A stretch of DNA of 34,155 nucleotides from assembly GCF_020144665.1 (NCBI RefSeq), contig NZ_JAAHBQ010000064.1, forward strand, positions 1-34,155. Reading direction: 5' to 3'. Shown here piece by piece: positions 28,167 to 34,155 of the stretch. Source of the DNA: Oscillatoria salina IIICB1. GTDB lineage: Bacteria > Cyanobacteriota > Cyanobacteriia > Cyanobacteriales > SIO1D9. The first letter of the stretch is position 1. Each line of letters opens with the position of its first letter. Below the pieces are notes generated by a model. That model worked only from the letters and a program-made list of their open reading frames with translations, searched no databases and was not told the origin of the DNA. The position numbers were made by a program, and so were the translations under genes.

Positions 28167-28236
28167 ATTGGGGATTGGTGATTGGGGACTGGGTTCAGTT
28201 ATCAGTTATCAGTGAACAGTTATTAGTCAACAGTTG
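28167..28236. repeat. Mixed heptamer array directly after a stop codon
   Basis: The sequence can be cut into ten consecutive heptamers. It begins ATTGGGG, ATTGGTG, ATTGGGG, ACTGGGT and changes to TCAGTTA (twice), TCAGTGA, ACAGTTA, TTAGTCA and ACAGTTG without losing the 7-bp register. It starts two bases after the stop of the upstream gene. Confidence 0.85.
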
Positions 28237-28302
28237 GGATGGGATTGCTAATGGGAGAGATTCAAGAAGGTGGCATTAGAAGAACGACAGATTCGAGGGT
28301 AA

Positions 28303-28363
28303 ACTGGTCACTGTTCATTGGTCACTGTTCACTGTTGATTGGGGATTGGGGATTGGGGATTGG
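28303..28363. repeat. Heptamer array containing three STRR word classes
   Basis: Successive heptamers are ACTGGTC, ACTGTTC, ATTGGTC, ACTGTTC, ACTGTTG, then ATTGGGG three times and a partial unit. They correspond to the TTGGTCA, CAACAGT and CCCCA(A/G)T words described as STRR repeats in filamentous cyanobacteria, here fused in one register. Confidence 0.88.
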
Positions 28364-28415
28364 AAAATGATTTTTTTGGGTTACTAAGTATAGATGATTT
28401 ATTAAATTATTTTTT

Positions 28416-28438
28416 GGTAGCGGGAGCGTCTCGCTACC
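28416..28438. repeat. Short palindrome GGTAGCG...CGCTACC
   Basis: A 23-base palindrome forms nine pairs (one G-T) around a five-base loop, about 60 bp before rsmI. It is followed by TAAAATTTTTAA, so it could act as a weak terminator for the upstream gene. The sequence type is a dispersed cyanobacterial repeat as far as I recall. Confidence 0.6.
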
Positions 28439-28498
28439 TAAAATTTTTAAGACCAATAATTGCTATAGTAGATGAAAAGTTACTGATAATAATCGACG

Positions 28499-29335
28499 AT
28501 GAACGATAAAGCTGGAAATCTTTATGTAGTAGGAACACCGATTGGTAATCTAGAAGATATTACTTTTCGGGCTATACGAATTTTACAAGAAGTGGATATA
28601 ATTGCGGCTGAAGATACGCGCCATACAGGTAAATTATTACAACATTTTCAGATTATTACTCCACAAATTAGTTATCATAAATATAATTGCCAACAACGTC
28701 AAGAAGAATTGTTGACTCGGTTGCTGGAAGGGGATAAAATTGCTTTAGTTACTGATGCAGGAATGCCCTCGATTTCCGATCCGGGTTGTGAGTTAGTCGC
28801 TGCTTGTTTAAAGCAGGGAATAAAAGTGATTCCTTTACCTGGTGCAAATGCGGCGGTAACTGCTTTATCGGTAGCAGGAATGAATGGATCTGAGTTTGTG
28901 TTTGCAGGTTTTCTTCCTACTAAGAATAAAGAGCGACAAACTCATTTGGAAACTCTCAAAAATGAAACTCGCACGATAATATTTTATGAAGCACCTCATC
29001 GACTGGTAACAACACTGCAAGATTTAGCGAAGTTTGTTGGGGAAAATAGAGAAATTTTTCTGGGGAGAGAGTTGACAAAATTACATGAAGAGTGTATAAA
29101 GATGAAACTAGGGGAGGCGATCGCGTTTTACAGGGAAAAAACTCCTAAAGGTGAATTTACCTTAGTGATGGCAGGAGCAGCAACCGCAGAAAAGCTCACA
29201 ATCTCCGAAAGTGAGTTGAAAGTAGAGTTACAGCAAATGTTAGCCCAAGGAATGACGCGATCGCAAGCTGCTCGTCAACTAGCTCAAGTAACTAATCTCT
29301 CCCGTCGGCAAATTTATCAACTGGATTTAGATTAA
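28499..29335 (+). CDS. rsmI: 16S rRNA 2'-O-ribose C1402 methyltransferase
   Basis: 278 residues, full family length. Family signatures are plain: LYVVGTPIGNLEDITFRA at the N-terminus, AAEDTRHTGKLL, LVTDAGMPSISDPG, and VIPLPGANAAVTAL. This is a tetrapyrrole-methylase-fold enzyme that uses SAM to methylate the 2'-O of C1402 in 16S rRNA, tuning the decoding centre. It stands alone, 334 bp after the ethylene-sensor gene and about 400 bp before the exported-protein operon. Confidence 0.96.
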   Translation: MNDKAGNLYVVGTPIGNLEDITFRAIRILQEVDIIAAEDTRHTGKLLQHFQIITPQISYHKYNCQQRQEELLTRLLEGDKIALVTDAGMPSISDPGCELVAACLKQGIKVIPLPGANAAVTALSVAGMNGSEFVFAGFLPTKNKERQTHLETLKNETRTIIFYEAPHRLVTTLQDLAKFVGENREIFLGRELTKLHEECIKMKLGEAIAFYREKTPKGEFTLVMAGAATAEKLTISESELKVELQQMLAQGMTRSQAARQLAQVTNLSRRQIYQLDLD

Positions 29336-29564
29336 GAAGAAACCTAACCCCAGATAGAGGTTTTAAAGAAAAAAAATAGCTACCAGAGAGTTAATTTACT
29401 AAGAAGAAAAAATTTACTCATAAATAAAGTTAATGACGAAAAAAATTAGCCATTTAGTCCGGTTTAGTCGTAAAATCTTAGTAGATTAGTCTGTCAGGAG
29501 AAATTCCCCGAGTCAGGAAACAGAAGTTAAGCTCGAAAAATTCGTTAGTGAAGGAAGGATTTGT

Positions 29565-29584
29565 AGACGAGAAAAAAATCGTCT
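29565..29584 (+). promoter_or_regulatory. Leader hairpin AGACGA-N8-TCGTCT
   Basis: A perfect six-base stem with an A-rich loop (GAAAAAAA) is followed by TGCTAATTTTTGTT. It resembles a weak intrinsic terminator and could attenuate the downstream operon if transcription starts upstream of it. Chance remains possible in AT-rich DNA. Confidence 0.35.
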
Positions 29585-29725
29585 TGCTAATTTTTGTTAA
29601 ACCAACGAAAATAGTTTCCATGCAAGCAAAGCTTCTCAATTCTGCCTTTTGAATTTTAGCTCCTGATGCGGAAAAAGATAATTAAGTAGTGAAGCATACA
29701 TCTCAAGAGATGTTGGTGTGAGACC

Positions 29726-29734
29726 AGAGGAGGT
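29726..29734 (+). promoter_or_regulatory. Strong Shine-Dalgarno site deciding a GTG start
   Basis: AGAGGAGGT ends four bases before GTG 29739. An upstream in-frame GTG at 29718 would put this perfect ribosome binding site inside the coding region, so 29739 is the start. Confidence 0.8.
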
Positions 29735-29738
29735 CAAA

Positions 29739-31109
29739 GTGCGCCTTTCAGGTATTGCTCTCGGTAGTTTAACAGCCTTGGTAGCGGCTAATTTTCCTGC
29801 TATTGCAAGCGAAATGACGACTTGGGAAAATCAGTCATCTAAATCACGAGAATTTCCTAGCGAAATAAATTTTTCAGTTGGAGAAATACCAGCAGTTGAA
29901 AAAGTAAACTCGGTTACATCTGACGATTCTGTCACAGTGACAGACTTATCATCAGAGTTAACCACAACTTCCTTAGAAATAAGCCCAAAAACTAACAACA
30001 GCCAAACGGAGAAAACTAATCTTAGTCAGAGATATTTAGCCACAACCAACCCAGCTAAATTAACTCCCCAAACCAAGTCAGAAGTAATCGAATTTGGACA
30101 AGAAATTCCTAAAAAAAACCCAGCAACTCAACCTGTTGCTGAAATTACAATCTCACAAGTAGCTCAAACTCCTTTTACTGAAGTTCCCGCGATAGAAGCA
30201 ATTACTTCGACAGTTAACCAATCAAGTGAAACAAATGTGGTTAACAGTCGTGGAGAAGTAGAAATGCCAACCCAAACAGTTAGCCAAGAAATAACTAACG
30301 AACCAGCACAAAATTCAAATTGTGCGGCACAAAATCCAGACAATCGAGAAGTATCTAATCAAGGAGCAGAATTATTAGCTCAAACTCGTAATTGTCCCCG
30401 TCCCCAACCAATTCAACCTTTAGTTTTACCAGATATTACGTTTGAAGAAGCGGGTTCATCTCCAGCTTTGAGCATTTACATTCCCGTTGGTTTTGGTGCA
30501 GATGGTGGCACATTATTTGTGAGTGGAACTTACCAAGCTAGCGTCCGCGACGATGATGGCGATGTCGCTACATTTGGCGCAGGTTTAGGTTTGGGAAATG
30601 CTAGAGAAGCAGTGGGAGTAGAACTATCTTATGCTTTTGAAACCGAAGATACAGATGACTTTGGTGCAGGGGGTTTTAATGCGAAAGTGCATCGTCAGTT
30701 AGGACGAGATTTGTCAGTTGCTGTCGGTTGGAATGGTTTTGCAAATATCGGTGATAATGATTTCGACCATTCAGTTTATGGAGTAGCAACGACCGTTTTA
30801 CGCACCAGAGAATCAATTAACGATCCTTTCAGTCGGGTTGCTTTAACACTTGGTGTTGGTACGGGACAATTTAGCGAACATGACGATGACGATGATGATG
30901 GCGTAAATGTGTTTGGTAATGTGGCTATTCGCGTCAATCGTCCGATTAGTTTGATTACAGAATGGTCGGGAGACGATTTAGGTTTTGGTTTATCGATCGC
31001 GCCGTTTAAAAATATACCTTTTGTAATTACTCCCGCAGTTCGTGATGTAATTGGTGAAGGTGACGAACCGAGATTTGTTTTAGGTGCTGGTACGGCAATT
31101 AAGTTTTAG
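29739..31109 (+). CDS. Exported protein with probable outer-membrane beta-barrel
   Basis: 456 residues from GTG 29739. The N-terminus MRLSGIALGSLTALVAAN with PAIASE is a signal peptide, cleaved near AIA-SE. Residues about 30-225 are rich in Ser, Thr, Asn, Gln and Glu and look disordered. A C-x30-C pair lies at the end of this region (NSNCAAQ and TRNCPRP). Residues about 240-456 alternate polar and hydrophobic residues (LSIYIPVGFG, TLFVSGTYQ, VGVELSYAF, LSVAVGWNGF, RVALTLGVGTG, VFGNVAIRV), like beta-hairpins of a small barrel. The protein ends in phenylalanine (GTAIKF), the classical outer-membrane insertion signal. A run of six aspartates (EHDDDDDDG) lies in one probable loop. First gene of a three-gene operon. 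Function unknown. Confidence 0.8.
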   Translation: MRLSGIALGSLTALVAANFPAIASEMTTWENQSSKSREFPSEINFSVGEIPAVEKVNSVTSDDSVTVTDLSSELTTTSLEISPKTNNSQTEKTNLSQRYLATTNPAKLTPQTKSEVIEFGQEIPKKNPATQPVAEITISQVAQTPFTEVPAIEAITSTVNQSSETNVVNSRGEVEMPTQTVSQEITNEPAQNSNCAAQNPDNREVSNQGAELLAQTRNCPRPQPIQPLVLPDITFEEAGSSPALSIYIPVGFGADGGTLFVSGTYQASVRDDDGDVATFGAGLGLGNAREAVGVELSYAFETEDTDDFGAGGFNAKVHRQLGRDLSVAVGWNGFANIGDNDFDHSVYGVATTVLRTRESINDPFSRVALTLGVGTGQFSEHDDDDDDGVNVFGNVAIRVNRPISLITEWSGDDLGFGLSIAPFKNIPFVITPAVRDVIGEGDEPRFVLGAGTAIKF

Positions 31110-31110
31110 T

Positions 31111-31117
31111 GAGGAGG
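31111..31117 (+). promoter_or_regulatory. Shine-Dalgarno site immediately after the stop codon
   Basis: GAGGAGG starts two bases after the preceding TAG stop and lies nine bases before ATG 31127. It contains the codons of a longer reading from GTG 31109, which is therefore unlikely to be the start. Confidence 0.8.
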
Positions 31118-31126
31118 TTGGTAAAA

Positions 31127-31555
31127 ATGGAGAAAATCAAGCGTTTAAGTTGGGTTTTAGGCTTATCAATGGTTGCAGTCAGCTTAACAGTTAGTCCGGC
31201 GAAAGCTGATGGTAGTTATTCTGATATTACTGGGACAAATATTTGGAACAATACCGCACCCATATTTGAAGGTTCCGAAGGCGGAATAGACCCGGATTTA
31301 GTCGCCAGAGTCGAACGATTAAACGAAGAATCAGCCGCAGCATTCCAAGCTTGTAACGCAGCGATCGCGCAAGTCGAACAACAACTTCCTCCCTCCGGAC
31401 CGAGGAGATTCGCTCGACAACCGCAACCCGGTCAATCTCCCGGCGTTCCCGTCGCTTGTCAGCGACTGAATGAATTAAGAGTAGAAGTTGAAAATGTGCG
31501 TCTAGAGTTGCAAGAATTGGCAGGAACCGTCCAATCCGGTTACGCTACTTGGTAA
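31127..31555 (+). CDS. Small exported protein, function unknown
   Basis: 142 residues. The signal peptide MEKIKRLSWVLGLSMVAVS has a cleavage site at AKA-DG (about residue 26). The mature part begins with YSDITGTNIWNNTAP and then forms a predicted helical section with two cysteines (FQACNAAI and VACQRLNEL) separated by a Pro/Gln/Arg-rich insert. The end (VRLELQELAGTVQ) looks like a short coiled coil. It starts 17 bp after the barrel protein's stop and is translationally well placed, so it probably works with that protein at the outer membrane or in the periplasm. No family recognised. Confidence 0.8.
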   Translation: MEKIKRLSWVLGLSMVAVSLTVSPAKADGSYSDITGTNIWNNTAPIFEGSEGGIDPDLVARVERLNEESAAAFQACNAAIAQVEQQLPPSGPRRFARQPQPGQSPGVPVACQRLNELRVEVENVRLELQELAGTVQSGYATW

Positions 31556-31610
31556 AGATTCACATAGCGCGATCGCCCTTTCCGCCGAATAGTGAGGAGA
31601 AGAAGCAACA

Positions 31611-32291
31611 ATGAATTTAAGCAAAATTCACTTATTTACCACCGTTTTAGCTGCTGGAGTTGTCACTTCCCTTGCAACTCCCACCCAAGCACAAGTTCGG
31701 GATGTCTTCGATAACCAAGCCATCCAATTTGCCGAAGATACTATCGTCGAATTTGAGTTTGTCGGAACTCACGGTTCGTTTCAATCTACCATCGGTATCC
31801 GAAACGAAACCACAGGGGAAGAAATTGCCCTCTTCCGGGAAGTAAAACCTTATGATGACTTTGGTCGCTCAGGTACAGAACGAGCAGTTCCCGGTCAAAA
31901 TAATACTGGTACAAACTTAGATTTTGTCGGCACAATTGGTGATGCCGTTCAACCAGGACCGAGAGTTAATGTCGTGAACGTATCTGGAAAACCTCAAGGG
32001 GCAGTAGTTGAGTTTCCCTTCCAAGCGGGAAATAGGTATACTTTGTACCTAGACTCAGTTAGCGCCACAGGACAAACCAGAAGACGGGTTTTATCTACTC
32101 AAGTTTTTGCTAATTTTGACGGAAACTTTGCCAGTTTAAGCGGTGGAACTCGCGGTAATATTACTGGTAGTCGCATCGCTTGGGAAGATGGCGGACAACC
32201 GGAAGTTGGTAACGACAGTGACTTTGATGATTTTGTTCTCGAAGCAGGTGGATTTCTCGCTGGTGTAATTCCCTGTCCTCCAATTAGATAA
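31611..32291 (+). CDS. Exported beta-rich protein with an acidic C-terminal motif
   Basis: 226 residues. The signal peptide runs from MNLSKIHLFTTVLAAG to TQA-QV (about residue 28). The mature protein is beta-rich with repeated VEFEFVG and VVEFPFQ strands. Near the end, GNDSDFDDFVLEAGG resembles the Asp/Asn-rich, probably Ca2+-binding motif found at the end of some DUF4114-like exported proteins; this is only a resemblance. GAGGAG precedes ATG 31611 at a reasonable distance. It is the last gene of the three-gene exported-protein operon, 55 bp after the second gene. Confidence 0.78.
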   Translation: MNLSKIHLFTTVLAAGVVTSLATPTQAQVRDVFDNQAIQFAEDTIVEFEFVGTHGSFQSTIGIRNETTGEEIALFREVKPYDDFGRSGTERAVPGQNNTGTNLDFVGTIGDAVQPGPRVNVVNVSGKPQGAVVEFPFQAGNRYTLYLDSVSATGQTRRRVLSTQVFANFDGNFASLSGGTRGNITGSRIAWEDGGQPEVGNDSDFDDFVLEAGGFLAGVIPCPPIR

Positions 32292-32321
32292 ACCTAAAAT
32301 GTAGTTGCCCCTTTAATTCAC

Positions 32322-32418
32322 CTCTCCCCTAACCCCTCTCCTGCAAGGAGAGGGGAGAAACTATTAATTACTCCCCCTTCCCTAATAGGGAAGGAGGTAG
32401 GGGGGTTAGGTTCTTTAC
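32322..32418. repeat. Dispersed G/C-rich palindromic repeat between convergent genes
   Basis: There are two hairpins: CCCCTCTCCT, GCA, AGGAGAGGGG at 32333-32355 (perfect ten-base stem) and CCTTCCCT, AAT, AGGGAAGG at 32376-32394. CACCTCTCCCCTAACCCC precedes them and GGTAGGGGGGTTAGG follows. It is the same family as at 23674-24099 and at the window end. Its position between convergent genes makes bidirectional termination plausible. Confidence 0.85.
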
Positions 32419-32502
32419 TTAAGAAAAAGCTAAAATTTTCTGATAGTGGCTAAATTTCGTTTTTGTCGATTTGGGGATTAGTTGCAAGAATCCATAAAAT
32501 TG

Positions 32503-32916
32503 TTATTTAATCAGCAACGGTCGAGTCAACTCATCAGTATATTCAGCCGCAGCTTCTTCTACTTCCGGTTCAGTCACCATTAAATGTTTTTCCAGAATTT
32601 CTAAATTACGAATATTAGACTTATAAAAAGCGTCAAAAATATCGCCAAATAACGGAACTGTCCCAATGACAAATTCCAAGCCCACATTGTAAATCATTTT
32701 CCGCAAATCTTCGCCAGGAATGCCAAAACGAGTAGCTAGATAAATAATATATGCGGAAAATGCGGTACTAACCAAATCGCCAGCACCTGGGATAATACCA
32801 AGAATCGGGTCGATACCGATGCGAAACTTAGTACCGGGAATACCAATCGCGGTATCCATCAAACGACTAAGTTTACGGATGCGTTTGAGTGTTTTTAAGC
32901 GTTCGTCGATGTTCAT
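32503..32916 (-). CDS. DUF4112-family membrane-associated protein
   Basis: 137 residues. The family pattern is clear: a basic N-terminus (ERLKTLKRIRKLSRLMD), then IGIPGTKFRIGIDPILGIIPGAGDLVS, a hydrophobic segment (AFSAYIIYLATRFG), and a second GTVPLFGDIFDAFYKSN. The two P-x-x-GD motifs flanking hydrophobic stretches suggest a small integral or re-entrant membrane protein. Function of the family is not established. It is a single gene, divergent from mtnA (129 bp between starts) and convergent with the exported-protein operon. Confidence 0.85.
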   Translation of the reverse strand: MNIDERLKTLKRIRKLSRLMDTAIGIPGTKFRIGIDPILGIIPGAGDLVSTAFSAYIIYLATRFGIPGEDLRKMIYNVGLEFVIGTVPLFGDIFDAFYKSNIRNLEILEKHLMVTEPEVEEAAAEYTDELTRPLLIK

Positions 32917-33045
32917 ATTTTGATATTGACATTACTGAGGTCTTTTTGTCGTATATCGCTAGAATTAAATTGTCAGCGACAGATGTTGTTTTTGTGTTTC
33001 TCAGCATCTATCCTTAGTTAGAAACTTAGAAAACCGAAAATCCCC

Positions 33046-34098
33046 ATGAATTCCCCAGTTTATCCGATAGTTTGGCAAGAAAACAAGGTAAGATTAATCG
33101 ATCAAACCTGCTTACCTGGTAAATACGCAGTTGTGGAAATTAGTCGCGCTGAAGACATGGCGCGAGCAATTAAGACTATGATTGTCAGAGGTGCGCCAGC
33201 GATCGGTGTCGCGGCAGCTTATGGTATGTATTTAGGTGCAACGGAGATCGAAACTAGCGATCGCCAAGAATTTTTACGTCAACTCGATCGCGTAGCTGAG
33301 ATGTTGCGGCAAACCCGCCCCACCGCAGTAAACTTATTTTGGGCGATCGCGCGATCTCTAAAAACTGCTTACGAAACTCTCGGTACAATCGCAGACATTC
33401 GCGCCGCTTTACTCACCACCGCTCAGAATATTCAAGCCGAAGACTTACAAACTTGTCAAGCGATCGGCGATCGCGGCTTAACCGTCTTACCCAGCAACCC
33501 ACAAAAACTAACCCTGCTTACCCACTGTAACGCAGGTTCCCTCGCCACCGCCGGATACGGCACAGCATTAGGCGTAATTCGCTCGGCATGGCGCGAAAAC
33601 CGCTTAACGAGAGTTTTCGCCGACGAAACCCGTCCGCGTCTCCAAGGCGCAAAATTGACCGCCTGGGAATGCGTTCAGGAAGGCATACCAGTCACCGTAA
33701 TTACTGATAGTATGGCAGCCCATTGCCTGAAAGAAAACAAAATTGATGCGATCGTTGTCGGTGCAGACAGAATTGCCGCAAATGGAGATACTGCTAATAA
33801 AATAGGCACTTATTCCCTAGCAGTTGTCGCTAAAGCGCATAACGTTCCCTTTTTCGTTGCTGCACCCCTTTCTACAATAGATTTTGAATTAGCAACTGGC
33901 GCAGAAATTCCCATCGAAGAAAGAGATTCCGAGGAAATTTATCAAATCGGCGAAACCCGAATTTGTCCCCAAGGCGTAGAATATTACAACCCCGCCTTTG
34001 ACGTTACTCCTGCGGAATTAATTACCGCAATTATCACCGAAAAAGGCGCAGTTAAACCCGAACAATTGCCACAATTAACCGAACAAGTAGCAGTTTAA
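33046..34098 (+). CDS. mtnA: S-methyl-5-thioribose-1-phosphate isomerase
   Basis: 350 residues, standard length. It isomerises 5-methylthioribose 1-phosphate to 5-methylthioribulose 1-phosphate in the methionine salvage pathway. Signatures: [37 protein letters not shown] with the catalytic C161, [23 protein letters not shown], and [20 protein letters not shown] with D241. C161 and D241 correspond to C160 and D240 of the Bacillus subtilis enzyme. No other salvage gene is in the window. Confidence 0.96.
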   Translation: MNSPVYPIVWQENKVRLIDQTCLPGKYAVVEISRAEDMARAIKTMIVRGAPAIGVAAAYGMYLGATEIETSDRQEFLRQLDRVAEMLRQTRPTAVNLFWAIARSLKTAYETLGTIADIRAALLTTAQNIQAEDLQTCQAIGDRGLTVLPSNPQKLTLLTHCNAGSLATAGYGTALGVIRSAWRENRLTRVFADETRPRLQGAKLTAWECVQEGIPVTVITDSMAAHCLKENKIDAIVVGADRIAANGDTANKIGTYSLAVVAKAHNVPFFVAAPLSTIDFELATGAEIPIEERDSEEIYQIGETRICPQGVEYYNPAFDVTPAELITAIITEKGAVKPEQLPQLTEQVAV

Positions 34099-34125
34099 AA
34101 CACATTTTCTAAGAATAATTTAAGA

Positions 34126-34155
34126 ACCTAACCCCCCTACCCCCTTCCCTACAAC
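34126..34155. repeat. Start of another dispersed palindromic repeat copy
   Basis: AACCTAACCCCCCTACCCCC and the following CTTCCCTACAAC match the repeat at 23693-23720 closely. The copy runs off the window end, just downstream of mtnA. Confidence 0.8.

Larger units (their letters stand above)
28165..28498. other. Intergenic region, 334 bp, two heptamer arrays and a palindrome
   Basis: The spacer between the ethylene-sensor gene and rsmI is mostly repeat: heptamer arrays at 28167-28236 and 28303-28363, and a palindrome at 28416-28438. A unique stretch of about 65 bp separates the arrays. TATAGT near 28465 could be the -10 box for rsmI. No gene is seen. Confidence 0.7.
29336..29738. other. Long leader region before the exported-protein operon
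   Basis: About 400 bp of AT-rich sequence. AACCT...AGGTTTT at 29341-29364 could be a weak rsmI terminator. A stem AGACGA/TCGTCT lies at 29565-29584. I see no small ORF with a good ribosome binding site and no known riboswitch. The length suggests a promoter well upstream and a sizeable 5' leader. Confidence 0.45.

Noticed and set aside
29336-29717. tRNA, small RNA or riboswitch in the long leader
   Set aside because: No cloverleaf, no conserved riboswitch core and only one short stem could be found by eye.
29718-29738. GTG 29718 as start of the barrel protein
   Set aside because: It would place a perfect ribosome binding site inside the gene and add a charged segment before the signal peptide.

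Overview
The window is chromosomal DNA from a cyanobacterium. The evidence is the very frequent GCGATCGC (HIP1) octamer inside and between genes, cyanobacterial-type GAF-rich hybrid histidine kinases, plant-type ethylene-binding domains, arrays of the CCCCA(A/G)T-class heptamer (STRR) repeats known from filamentous cyanobacteria, and housekeeping genes (rsmI, mtnA, eda, cysQ-like) of cyanobacterial character. I see no insertion sequence, prophage, CRISPR array, rRNA or tRNA gene. The genus cannot be fixed from the sequence alone.

Layout. 0-4 kb: two large multi-spanning membrane proteins that look like GT-C glycosyltransferases, separated by five 93-bp repeat units. 4.3-15.2 kb: four co-oriented signalling genes. 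They are an ethylene-receptor-like hybrid kinase with three GAF domains, a paralogous soluble hybrid kinase, a REC-GGDEF-EAL protein and a REC-histidine kinase. 15.3-17.9 kb: a kptA-type RNA 2'-phosphotransferase, an AAA ATPase four bases behind it, and a KDPG aldolase. 18.2-20.4 kb: a three-PAS histidine kinase. 20.4-22.7 kb, minus strand: an Hsp70-family protein with a partial copy of its own 3' end just downstream, and a small conserved protein. 23.0-25.9 kb: a methyltransferase facing a pfkB-type kinase/cysQ-like phosphatase pair across a repeat-filled gap. 25.9-28.2 kb: a second ethylene-receptor-like protein, this time with PAS-GGDEF-EAL output. 28.5-34.1 kb: rsmI, an operon of three exported proteins (the first ending in a probable outer-membrane beta-barrel), a DUF4112 protein and mtnA.

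How it fits together. Six of the genes are signalling proteins and three of them share domains that look like products of local duplication. Two carry the complete D...Y...C...H copper/ethylene-site pattern of plant ETR1, one wired to a phosphorelay and one directly to cyclic-di-GMP synthesis and breakdown. The first kinase also has a GAF domain of cyanobacteriochrome type that keeps a cysteine at the bilin-attachment position, while its paralogue has serine there. The inferred theme is gas (ethylene) and possibly light input to phosphotransfer and cyclic-di-GMP output, which in cyanobacteria usually controls motility or biofilm formation. No HPt protein is present in the window.

Non-coding DNA is unusually rich in repeats: the 93-bp units in an A-B-A-B-A order, heptamer arrays that start at or next to stop codons, a 102-bp and a 72-bp tandem repeat downstream of the cysQ-like gene, and a G/C-rich palindromic repeat family that also appears at both window edges. 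The three convergent gene junctions inside the window are all filled by repeats.
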